Shown here piece after piece: positions 1 to 12,100 of a stretch of DNA of 64,000 nucleotides. Within the stretch, counting starts at the first letter, position 1. The number at the start of each line of letters is the position of its first letter. The notes below the pieces were generated by a model that was not told where the DNA came from, did not search any database, and saw nothing but the letters and a program-made list of their open reading frames with translations. The stretch is taken from assembly GCF_018139145.2 (NCBI RefSeq), contig NC_059471.1, positions 201,829,494-201,893,493 on the forward strand. Direction: 5' to 3'. The stretch comes from Gymnogyps californianus (taxonomy: Eukaryota; Chordata; Aves; Accipitriformes; Cathartidae). The position numbers were made by a program, and so were the translations under genes.

Positions 1-3000
1 CAGCTTCTTTCCATTTTATCCTTCATCTGCCTTAATCCCAAGGTTTGAAATTTTATGGAATCTTGACATTTTGGTTAAATCAGAAAGTGCAGGCACGATT
101 TGCACGTGAGCTGAGGCAGGCAAGAGATGTGCCTGTGAAGATTGTTTTAGAGCATCAGATCTAAGTACATGGAAAAGCTGAGGAGCAAAAGGCTCTGTTG
201 GACTTGTCAGACCTACAGTGAGTGCAAACAAAGGAGCGGTCTGGGCTGGCTGCCAGCATAAATGACCTGCACTACCCTTGGCTTGTCCCCTCAGCCATGT
301 GGTGTCATTTTTCAGGCTTTCAGGAAGAGATCTTTGACGTGTAGGGTGCTTCAAGTTAAAGTGACTCAGATGCTCTGTGTAGGGGTTATTGAGCAACAGC
401 AAACTACTGTAGCAAGGTGGTGCTTACACCAGGGTTTCTTCACCATCTTTAAAACCAAGATGGCTTATTTAGTCATGAGCTAAACAGTGCTCAGTCCATT
501 CAGTGTGATTATAAAAAGTCTAAACCATCATGGGGTTCATCCCACACTGTCTGGGATAACGACACATTTAGCTTTTCATGCCTGAAGTTCACTTTTATTT
601 ACCCTTGTTATTTCTTTGGCTTTTGTTATCCTTCAGTGCAGGGGGAAAATATTATGTGAGGATAAGCAAGAATTAGCAGTTTGACTAGACAATGTTTTGC
701 CAATACGTATTTTGTGATTTGGGAGCATTTGTAAAATCCCAGGGTGTCTAGCTTCCCTCAGCCTCAAGTGACTCATGACCCGCTCCTGGCAAAGAACAGG
801 ATATTTGCATTGTCCAGTCTCATAACTAAAATGTGATTTTTTAAAAAAAGTGTTTAGGTTACTGACCTGGCATCTCTTTCTGCTCCCAACATTATATGTC
901 TTCCTTGCTTCCTTCCAACACTTGCTACTCCTTCACTCTAAGAGACACTGTTAGTAGAGAGGTTTTCTCACTATTTATTCAAAATTCTCTAAGAAAGTGT
1001 CTTTTATTTCCTATGTCCTGAGATTAAAAATATCCCTTTTATTAAAAAACAGTATTTTTTTTCCCAGCTGGTGATAACCAGACAAGTTCAAAAGCAGTAG
1101 TGCTTTAACTATTAGTATGATACAAAAGATGCTTTTGACTAGTGGCAAAGAATGGAACTGAGACACACAGAGTAAAGAAATATAAAAAATAGCTTAATAA
1201 TTTAAAATTTTAATAAATAATAGTTCAATAATTAAAATTGTGGTAGAGAATTGTAACCATATCAGAAAAATATATTCAAACAGAACTAAGGTTCCTGTCG
1301 TTCCTAATCGAACTAAGTCTTTCTGCCCACTAAAGAAGCATCACTAATATTATTCTCATTTTTTTTGCTCGTATGTATTCTGGATAGATCTGATCAAAAT
1401 GTTTTGATGAAGCAGTTGTCCACGGAAGAATACAGTCTTGGGAAATGTTTTACAGCAACTGTATTCCTTTGGATGAAATGTTTGATGGTGAAAAGTGAAA
1501 ACTATCAGTGTTTTGATAATATTGAAACATTTCAACGGTATTGTGTTAATTCATTTAGTTTGTCTTTTACTGCTATAATATTGCTTTATATTATGGTAAA
1601 TAAATTTAGAAATAAAGATATATTTCAAAACTGATTAAAAGGAATCAAAACAGTAATATAATCTTTTGGTGGACTATAATGGATATTCTTTGGAGTTTGT
1701 ATTTTATTGGAAATGTCAAAATTTTGACTTCTGTTTTTTGAACCAGAACAATTCATTCTCCTTCAAAAATATTAAAATATGTATGGAAAAAAAATTCTGA
1801 TTTCCCTGTAGCTCGAATTCAGGCTCCTGGTTCTGAAAGGTCTCTACTCGGTGTGATCCACAACATGCATATGTCTGACAAACAACTTTTGTTAAAAAAT
1901 ATTCTTTGGTTTTGAAATTTTGTATTTCAAATACCAGACCTTGATGTTCTAAAATACTGCTTCTTTCACATTCTCTGAATGCAGATTTTGTTGCATCGCA
2001 TGAGAGTCTTGCTAGTAGATGTGACATGACAGGCACAAGAATCATTTCTTCTGTCCGTGGAAGGCAGTCTTCATTAGCTGTGTTCAGCATTTGATTCATT
2101 TGTAGGAAAAGTGGGTTAATTTAAATCAGGCATATTTCCTGAAGTTCAAGATACAAAATCAAACTATGCTGCCATTTGGAAACACAAGAAATTCCCATGG
2201 TTTCTCTCTCTTTCTCTCTTTATATAATATTAATCTTTGTAAAAATGTTTATGTAAAGTGTAATAATTTTTTTACCTTTCTAAGTAGATGAAAGCTGTGT
2301 GTAAATCCCCAAAGATAACACGATTCAATTAAAAATTATAAAATGCACACAGCACACAGAAATTTGCAAAGAAAGTTCTGTGCTGACAAAAAACCCAGAC
2401 TTCTTTAAAAGTAGGGTCACCTCTTTTTCTGCAGGAAAGGTGTGATACATCCCATATTAGAAGCACAAGAAAAATAAAACCAAAAAATACCCATTGGCGC
2501 TGATTTAGTGGAATCATTTAAGTGTTTATTTTCCTTCCTCCAATTGACTGACCTGTTGATTGATGAACCCTGATTGTCTACATGGCATTATTAAAGTAAC
2601 TCTTATCTTCCTTTTCCCCTTGCCTCCCCATCAGGTCTTTTTAATCAGTTGATGACTCTCCTTGTACCCTGTAGCATTTAGACAGCAAGCAGGCAGCAGG
2701 CATTCCGCCTTTGATGTGAAAATGCTTTCTAGCTTTTGGACTGTTTGCAAAGTGTAGTAAGTGCTACTGTTTGGCGAGTGTCAGATACTCATGCTGCATC
2801 ATGCGTCTGCCTAATTTTACCCTTTGTGAGGGTCAGCATCCACAGCAGACCTCTGCAGAGTAGATTTCTGTACTTTTCATCTTGCTTGCCTCTGTCGATT
2901 GTGAAAGAGTAGGTTTATCCTGCGGCTGATTCCTCAATTTTATAATTTTTTCTGTCTGAAGAAAGATTCAAAGGCTTGCTTTTCTGCTAAATACAATGTC

Positions 3001-3083
3001 GTCTTTCTTCTGGGCAACTTGACCGTCAGCCTTTAATTCATGAGCCATTAAGCACGAACTAATCCCTTGTCTCTGTGTTCTAG
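1..3083 (+). other. Intron upstream of the first visible exon (partial)
   Basis: No coding exon is recognisable here. The stretch is AT-rich, notably 1180-1260 and 1590-1700, with a pyrimidine-rich run near 2200-2220. The last 20 bases form a normal acceptor ending in TAG at 3081-3083. Short open frames lack any family signature. Confidence 0.7.
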
Positions 3084-3199
3084 GTTTGCAACCAGGGAGA
3101 GGAACGCTCTCCTCCTCTACAACGGGCGTTTTAATGAGAAGCACGACTTCATTGCCTTGGAGATCATTGAGGAGCAGATACAGCTCACGTTCTCTGCAG
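3084..3199 (+). CDS. CELSR1: CELSR1 exon: laminin G domain 1, first visible part
   Basis: Acceptor TAG at 3081-3083 and donor GTGAGG at 3200. The first base completes an arginine codon begun in the preceding exon, and one G is left over at the end (phase 1). It encodes the N-terminal beta strands of LamG1, [16 protein letters not shown] followed by [15 protein letters not shown], one of the most conserved stretches of the family. Reading past the donor stays open to 3315, but that extension has no domain character. Confidence 0.95.
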
Positions 3200-6100
3200 G
3201 TGAGGTCTCGCTCGAGTCGAGCGTTTCTGCTTGTGGTCAGGAGATCCTCTCAAGCCATTTGGAAATGCACTTTAATGATTTTATATGGCTATTTGCTGCC
3301 TCATTAATTGAGTAACTGGCTGACGTTGTACAGTGAACAACTGATGCTGGGTGTTGCAGAGTACTCCAGATTGTAGCGGTTTGTGGTGGTTACACTTGCT
3401 GTCATAGGCAGGAGCTTGTCAACATATCAGTTATAAAAGCCGGAGTTTATGACTACTATAAAGATTGGCGCTAGCCTGGAAGTTGGCCTCCGAGCCAATG
3501 TTTGCTTAAATGAGACTTCATTTTATCACACTGTGATAAACATCATGTGTTTACACATTTTTACACTACACCATCAGTGAAACTAGGTGTGTAAATGTTA
3601 TCTAAAAAATACACGCGAGCCAAAGGAAAGGCTAGCAGACAAGTGAAAAATGCCTGCAGTTCATTAGGGATTGGTAACAAGCAATGCTAGCGCTGGAATG
3701 CACTTTTGCACTGTAGAAGCACCTCCTCTTGGAAGAAGCCGTAAACAACAACGATTTTAGGAGAACTTAGCTGCCCACTCATTGCTATGGTGGGCTAGAA
3801 AACAAGAAACGGAAGCTTTCGCATTTGCTTGCTTTCTGCACTAGGACACAGCCAGTGTCTTTTGGTGCTTCTGGGAGCAGAGAGAGGGCAAGGCCGACAA
3901 GCGAAGCTCAGGGTGGCATGTATCCCTGCCACCATGGCCTTCTCCCAGGAGAGAGAAAATCAGTCCTGGCAGTGGCAAAGCTCTTCCTGACGAAAGTGTG
4001 ATCAGAACAAACCCTGGCCATTCCAGCCTCAGCAGAGGGGTGTTTACTGAGTTAAAAAAGCCCAAGTTTCATCCAAAAACTCATGCCCAGCTGTGCTAAT
4101 TGCCATGACTGAATCTCAGCAGGGCAGACAACCTCTAGTTGTCACAGGTTTAGGGCATGTTTTCCATTGGGACAGAAACAAACATCTGGGAAGGGCTGTT
4201 GTCGTGTGGGTCAAGTGGGGTTACGTGTAGGTCAAGTGAGACGTTTGTACCTCTGTACTGGGCACGTAACTAAGGAAATAATCCTGTTATTTCCCATTAT
4301 CTGTATTCAGGATAGACATGTGGGCTCTAGTCAACTCTTATTTTATTTTTGTGAAAAGTGAGACATTGCAAACAGTAAAGCAGTAGCAGCAGAGGCACAG
4401 CCCAGGTTGGTGTTGCACACTCATCACCAGTGACGGTCGCTGCCCTCAGACCCCATGGTGAATCCTATGTGACCCCATCCCTTTACCAGTGATGCTTAAG
4501 TGCATATCTGGGCCCTTTGGGTTGAAGATATCCGGTTTCATTTCCCCTTTATTACCTCGAAGTTGTCCAAATTAGATTTTAAGGCAGGCTTTTGAATGTA
4601 TTAGTGTAATGAAATAACATGCTGCAGTTGGAGAGATGTGCTTTCTTCTGTAGCTCTGCTCCGCCTGTCTAAACTTGAATCAAATTGCTTGCAAGGCACC
4701 CTGAGGATGAATGAGAAAAAAAAAATTCTACTTGCACTTATATGCATTTAAATGTGGAGGAACTCCTTTAAAATACATGAAACTAAATTTAGATTTGCAC
4801 TGCTGCACCTGAGAGCAGGTCTGGTCCTGTATATTACAAATGGTATTTTCTTTGGAAGGAGAATGGTTTATGTTTTATAGTTTTAAGTGGCTTTTAACGA
4901 ACAGTACAAGTTTTGGACATTTGATCTGACTGTTTTACCTGTCGCAACAACTTTTTCACAGAAAGCAAAGCAAAAGGATTGGAGACCGGTGATCCTCCTT
5001 TTGCAGAACTTTACTAGCTGAATAAAAAGCCCAATTTTTACCGCAGATTTTTTATCACTAAATGGTAAAAAACATCACAGCAAGATGTCAAACATGCTAA
5101 GCTGAAATCTGTATTGTTTAAATAACAGAAGTATATAGGATGGGAGTTAAAGGAGAGTAGGGGACATGGCAATAATACTTCACACAAGGTAAAGTATTTG
5201 TTGCAAATAGAGAGTTGAAAGTACATTTTAAGCTCAACAATACTATGACCTTTGTTAGCTTACGGGAGGGAGTTATTTTTCCTGTGGTTTATTATGTAGA
5301 ATTTTCCAACTGTTAAAAAAAAAACAAAGAAAGAGAAAGAAAAAAAAAAGTCGAAACCTAGCAATCCCTTCTCCATGCCAGGCCTTTTATGTACTTTGAT
5401 CACGAATGTTTATTTTGCTGCTACCTCGGAACACATATGCCTGGTTACTGAGCTGGTTCTGCTGACTCAGACCTGGCTTAAAAGCTTCAGCTTTCCAATT
5501 GCAATGGCAACGACTTGTTTCAGATTTAAATACTGAAAGGCTGCCAATAATTTCATTAATCACTGGTAGAATTTTGCTGGGACCAAGGTTACCATGGATT
5601 TTATACTAGAGTGCTTTTGGATTTCACTTTCTCAGCTCTGACAAGGAGTAGGCTTCCCTTCCCTGACAAAATATCCCGGCACGATACTCATCCTATTAAA
5701 AAAACCTCAAAGCGCTGCTTTTGGCAGAAAAATTCATGTACATTTTTCCTCAGTTGACCACTTCAGCAGTAGCTGTATCTACCCAATGCATCTGCTACTG
5801 TGCTCTGCAGAAGCATAATAAAAAATAACATCATTCACCCCAATGTGCCAGAAGCTATTTTTGTATTTGTGCACCAAAATAATTCCGTTAAACTGGCGAT
5901 ATTTACTGTCTCGCAGGACAAAAACCCAAATTCCTCCATGATGAAGTAAGACGGCCGCATCCTGTGCCCAATGAGGGTCTCTGTGTTTTGGTTTAGTGCA
6001 GAGAGGAGTTTGCAGTGATGTTGACTTATTTTTTCCCTTCTGCCTGCCCTTGCAGGGGAGACAACCACTACAGTGGCACCATTCGTTCCGGGAGGGGTCA

Positions 6101-9100
6101 GCGATGGACAGTGGCACTCGGTCCAGGTGCAGTACTACAATAAGGTAAGACTAATTGTGTTGGTGATAACCCTATTATTTGTAAAGTAATAGAGGCATGG
6201 GTCATCTAGCTCTGACCTGATGTATGCAGGTGACCTGAATTTTATTTATTTAACCAAGCACATTGCTACAGCTCTGCACAAACGGTACTGGTCTTGCTCA
6301 CCTTGCGTGGGACAAAAATTCCCTCTGAGGGCTTTTGGATTTTGTCTCAGGAAGGCAAAATCAGACCTAGTACGTCCTTTTCAGAAGTACTACCAGGGAA
6401 ACCTTCAGGTGCTTGGAACTATTTTAGTTTTCAGTTCTTAAACCCTCACAAGTGTCAGTGTATCTAAAACAACTGATTCACTGATTTGGATCTTTTTAAA
6501 GAATTGTGTGCAGGAGCCTTCAGTGTAGTAACTACAAACCACTATTGCAGAATTTTCTGAAGCAAAGCAAAATTCTTCCCTATAGCTGTCTTGTCTTGTG
6601 TAAAATGACAAGTTTAGCTAGTGCAAGTTTCTCTGGTTTGGAAAATTTGGTTATTAAATGGTTGACATTTTTCAGTAATCAAGGGCTGTCTTACTAAATC
6701 ATTTTTTTGTGTGCTATATAAAAAGATACGCAAGAGAAATGCAAAAAGCATCGCTGCACACAGTCTGTGGCACTCAGAGGTGGCCTCCGGGGTCCCTGTC
6801 CCACAGCTGCGCCCTTGGTAGCTGTCAAGAGCAGGTTCACTGTGAACCAAAGGCAGGGGCTTTGTGCAAACCAGCCATTTCGTGATGAACCAAAAAGCGG
6901 GCTTTTAGGGTGTACAGTGTCACTGTTTACAGATAGATGTCAGAGCTCTGCTATAATCTGTAACAAAAATTAGAGAATTCATTTAGTTACTGAGAAGCGT
7001 TGCTTTTAAGTCTGACATGATAGCATTATGGGGGATCCCGTAAGGAAATAGAGGAGCATTGTTGGCTGTTAAAAAGGAAACAGGATACTGGTGTAGGAAG
7101 CTGAATGGAAGATGAAGGATTAATATGATCAGCAAGTTCTTTATTTCCCAGCGCTGCATCCTTTCATCACAGTTTGTGTGGCAGTTTGAATGGGAGGATT
7201 AAAATTTTCCTTGGACTCCTAGATAGGGTCCCCTAGCCTAAGGATATTTTATTGAGGAAATAAAAACCTTTTTTCTTAGTTATTTTATATAAAAAAATAA
7301 AATTTTAAAACTTATTTTATAGGTTTTGTACTTAATATACTTAATATACTCTCTACTATCCAGAGCACAGAGAAATAGAAACGAAACTTGGTGTGTCTCC
7401 ATGCATGCGTCTGTGGACACTGTGAGGCTCTTCCTTACAAACTGCCACTGTTTGTACTATGCCGTGTTTCCACAGTCTGCTTATTTCTTAGTGAATCACT
7501 TTAGCAGAGTAAACGGCACTTGCTGAGGCAGCGGAGGGACACTCCAGCTTTCAGGCTCCTCGGTGGATGAGGAGGGGAGGGCACAGCTGCAGGGACAGCC
7601 GCTGGAGTGGCTCGCTGAAGCACTGCCGAGCAGATAAGGGGCACGGGCAGCCCCAGGACGCTCTTTAAAAGGCAAAGAGATCTGACACGGATGTTAAAAA
7701 TAAACCCCTGCCTCATTTTCAGGGCTTGCTGCTGTTCAGGCAGACTGGTAGGTGAGCTATGTTAGCAGCTGGTGTTTTCCTGTCGTTAACACATGTGCAC
7801 TGTCATAATTTTCTTCTTCTGCCCCAGTTTTTCAAAGAGGAACGAGCCAGTCCCCACGGCATGGGAGGAAACTCAGGGCAGAGAGGGAGAGCAGAGGGCC
7901 TGTGCTGGGAAACACCACTGACTTCACTGCCTTTGCCACTCACATGACATAAAAGTGATGAAAAACAGGGTCACTGTGTGGAGAGCAGCACTGTGTCCTT
8001 TGCTGTCCGTGTTAGAAACCGAGGTCATCACCTTCCCCTTAGCAGTATTTATTCCAGAATGGTTAAATTTGGGCTGGCAGAGGGGAGCTCACAATATTGA
8101 GTAAACAGCACAAGTAAGATATGCTAACCTATGTGTATTTAGCATGCTCTCAGGACTTTCCAGCATGTCTGAGAATTGCATATATTGCACCAGCTCTCTG
8201 GTAGTGAAAGAAGGATTGGGCGCTGCAGGGCAGTGGCAGCCAGAGGCAGCTCTGCAGGCCTGCCTGCTGGGCTGCCCGCCGCACCCCGCAGCAGGGTTAA
8301 GCCTTCGCCTCAGCTGGTATTTGTTTGTAAAGCAGTTCCTTGGCTACTTCATGTTTTAACAAAGCTGGAAGTAAGGTTCCTGTGAGGAGGTTGAAAAGAC
8401 AGAGATAATTTAGGGATTTGAGTTGTGCCAAGATAAATGGGATGCTGTGTCTAAACTTGATGCAACTAAGACATGTTTGAATAACAGAGTACCCAAAACT
8501 CAAGAGTTTGCTTGAATTATGCACTCATATTATTTTGCAGGTACTGCATCCTTCCACTCTTTCCAAAATCCTGCTGCAGTGTCGGGTCCTCATCCCATCA
8601 CTACTCAGCCCCTTTGCTCTCCTCAGACACTGCGCAGCCTTCCTGAGCAGGCAGAGCTCCCTTGAGCTGTCTCCCTCCTCCCTGTCTCCGGCTCATGTTT
8701 GATCCCCACCTTCAGCCCCTTCGGGACTCCCCTCCCTCCTCTGTGCCTCCGGCTTGCTCTGGCATTTTGCAGCAGCATCCCATCCCTGGTGGCGGGGCTG
8801 CAGGGACTGCCTCCACCAGCATCCCCACGGGGCTCCTTGCCCATTCTTCCATTCTGCTCTTTGCCTGGGGAGCTTCTGGTCTTTGCTCCTTTTTAGACAT
8901 CTCTTCCCAATGCTGTTCATGGGAAATGCATAACCCATCATCCCAGATACCCGTAGAGATCCATTTTATTCATTTGTCTATGTCTTGCATTAAAAAATCC
9001 TTAAAGAGGTATTTATACCTGCTCTTTCTTATCCCTCACTCATGTTGAGTTTCATTTGCCTCCATCTGCCTTTTGCTCCATCAGCAGGTTTTCTTTATTT

Positions 9101-12100
9101 AATAAATATGATCACCTTTGCCTGTCCATTCATCAGTCCCTTCCTGTGTCAATTCTGTGCTTTTTTTGCACAGCAAAACCCATACAGACATTTTGAATTT
9201 TTCTTATTGTTCACAGTCCTACAGCTGAGTGCTGCCAGGATGCTCATCCTACTACTGGGGTCATTACAGCTGTGCCTGTCCTCTTCCGACCCACCACTGC
9301 CTCCTTGGGCAGTGACAGGCTTCTTCGAGCTGGACCTTTTCCTCCTTCCTTGGAAATGTGAGACGTGTTGTGATGCAGGTTGAAATAAATAGCAATTCAA
9401 AAATTTCCTGTTGTGCTCACAGCAAGTGTTTGGGGTCAGGTACTTCCTTAGCTTCATCCTTCTTTCCCAGTTCCGTTTTTTGTTAAGCTTCTTTAAAGTA
9501 TCTTTTTAAAAACTCAGCTAGAAACTGTTCAGTTTATTTTCTTCTTTCTGCATTTGTACAGCATCTAGCAAGAAAAAAAAGGGTTCGGTCTTCTTTGGAG
9601 CTTTCAGATAATGCTGTAATTCACATATGGAGTATTAGATTTCATCACAGCTGAGGTTAATTTTTCATCTTTAGCTTTTGAGGAGAATGACTAACAGGCT
9701 TTGATACATAATCTAAATCACTTCAGTCCAAAGCAAATTTTCATAGATGAGTTTTCACAGCTCTGAAAGCTGTTCCTGCAATCCGAGTTGATCGTGGTCG
9801 GATACGAGCAAAGGTTGAGTGGTCTTTGGCACCAGCTCTGTGGAGGACGATATTTGGCTGAGCATCGCTGGAATTTGGACTCCGGGAGTGGGTGACTTGG
9901 ATGCAGGAAGCAACTCTGGTGGGAGACTTCTGCAGCAGCTGTTTTCTGAAAGCAGCACGCAGTTCTGCGGCATCCTGGTGATGCTGCCACCCTGCGCAAA
10001 GCCAGTTTGGTAATAACGATAATGAAATAAGAAGTAAGTGTAGAAGCGATTCCTGTAAATTATTTTCTGTACTCAGCTCAGAAGTGATGTGCTTGGTAAT
10101 ATTTATCTTTAGTGTTGTTGAAAAATGTTGTTTTATAATTAACTCCATATCGTGAGGATCCCCTGCCACTTAGAGACAAACACTGGAGCCTCCTTCGTAA
10201 GAGGTAAGTCCACAGCTGGCTTTGTGCCACCATGTTTGCAGAGAAGAATCAATCCAGTTCTCTATCAGCTCACGTATTTGATGCTTTATTACAAATCCGG
10301 GTATGTGCAGGCACAGTAAAACGTTGCAGTAATGAAACAGATTGTATCAGAGGAGGAAGGGAAGCAATGTCGTTTCATTTACTGTGTAGTGATGGAAATG
10401 GATGCTTCCTCCCCTGGTAACAGCTGACACACTTGGTTTGAGTGGAAGTGCCTAAGGGAAGCACATGGATGTTGTAGTAAGGAAGTGTTGGCTCTGTATT
10501 GAATTTCTGGAAGGGAAAAACACTGAGGGGAAGGAATTAGTAGCTATAAGAGAGCAGAAGTGAACTAGGAGTGTTTTATAACCATTCTCTAGTTTCAGTT
10601 ATATATTAAAAGTCTTGTCAGCTATCCAGTAGCTAGGTATCAGTTTACCTGTTAGCAGTGTTACTTGCCATTATAGATGTTTGCTGACAGTGGGGGGAAG
10701 GCAGGGAGGAAAGCTACTCGCTGACCCTGTTAGCTCAAACACGTTACCTTCTGGGATCCTGATCTTGCAGCCATTAAAATCAATGGGAGGTATTAAATTA
10801 AAGGTAACCTGCATGTGACGTGCTTTCTGAAGAGGCATATATATTGATAAGAAATTCAGAAGAAATGGGATTTTATAAATTATTTTGGAAGGAAGGGTGG
10901 GAGGAGGGGGAAGATTTCAGCCTGGCAAATAAAACTGATAAAAAATAGCAGAAACAACCTGCTGCTTATTCACAGGATAGCTGGCGTAAGGGACAGCAGT
11001 GATGTGAACTGCCCTCTTTACCTTGGTAATGTGCTTCCTTTCCACGTGATGAGAGCGCAGTCAGCCTCTGATGGAGTTTGATCCTTATCCTTTGGCTCTC
11101 CTGAGCCTGCCAGCATGAGTGATGGTCAGAAGGTTTAGCCATGCTGATATTTGTTTGGAATAGGAGCAAAACCACCAGGATGTTTGATGGTAACGATGCT
11201 CAGTATCAGTAATATCACATGAACTATCTAGCATTCATTGCACATACAGGATTATGTATGATTGTAGGCAGTGCTTGGGACAGGAGATTTTAATAAGCCT
11301 GATAGTGAGTGGTGTTTTTAATTAAGTGAAAACTTCAAGTCACTCTCCCAAACTTCTGATAGAAATGCAATTTTGTTCAGAATTTGAGATATACCATCAA
11401 ATTTATGTTAATGTTTTACCTGACTCATTACCTCAGGGTAGAATTCATCATTTGGCACAAGATAAAAATGTTTTGCGTATGGACATGTTCCTTTAATTAT
11501 AGAGGGCATGTACATGTATATTTATATACTGTGTATCTTATGTGTTACTTATACTTATATGACATCAAAGTCGCTTAAGGATGTTATTGTTCTGTAGGCA
11601 GAAGCTCCTTCTGCATCTGTTTAAGGGAGCACAGGATAATTTTACCTAAATGACAGAAAACCTGAGAAGAACAGAGAAACATGCTATCACTGAGTGTCTG
11701 ATGTGCAGTACAGTAATTCTGGGGGATGCGATGAGCAAATCCCTGAATGACTCGCAGAATGACTCACAAAAGTAAGGACTGTACGGCCGGGCAGTGTGTG
11801 TGGGGGGGATCCTCCTCCATGGTCAGGAGGTGTAAAACGATGGGTGCCTCGGAGAGTGTCTCCACTGTACTGGTCACTTGACCCTGCAAGCTCCTAGGAT
11901 GAGATATTCAAGACGAACATTACCCTTTTCCCATAACTGGGCTAAGGTTTCTTCTCATATTTGATAATCAATAGTAACCTGCCATTCTTTCACTCCTTCC
12001 TTGCATATCTTTAGACTGAAGAGTGCCGTGGTTGTTGTTTCAGATGCTTGACTTTCTTGGGAGTAGCCCACCCTTTCACAACGGTTACAGTTAGCAGGGA

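Larger units (their letters stand above)
3200..6055 (+). other. Intron, 2.86 kb
   Basis: Holds a perfect 9-bp-arm palindrome at 3522-3540 and an A-rich purine run at 5315-5350. Otherwise I see nothing coding. The acceptor is CTTGCAG ending at 6055. Confidence 0.8.

Noticed and set aside
1716..2099. Peptide similarity between the - strand at 1716-2099 and the - strand at 50698-50997 (both end in a [14 protein letters not shown]-type string)
   Set aside because: Only a short AT-rich stretch agrees; it could be a shared old repeat, but the match is too weak to claim by eye.
9741..10169. 142-codon open frame on the - strand
   Set aside because: No domain or family signature and no nearby splice or promoter evidence; three overlapping frames are open here, typical of chance.
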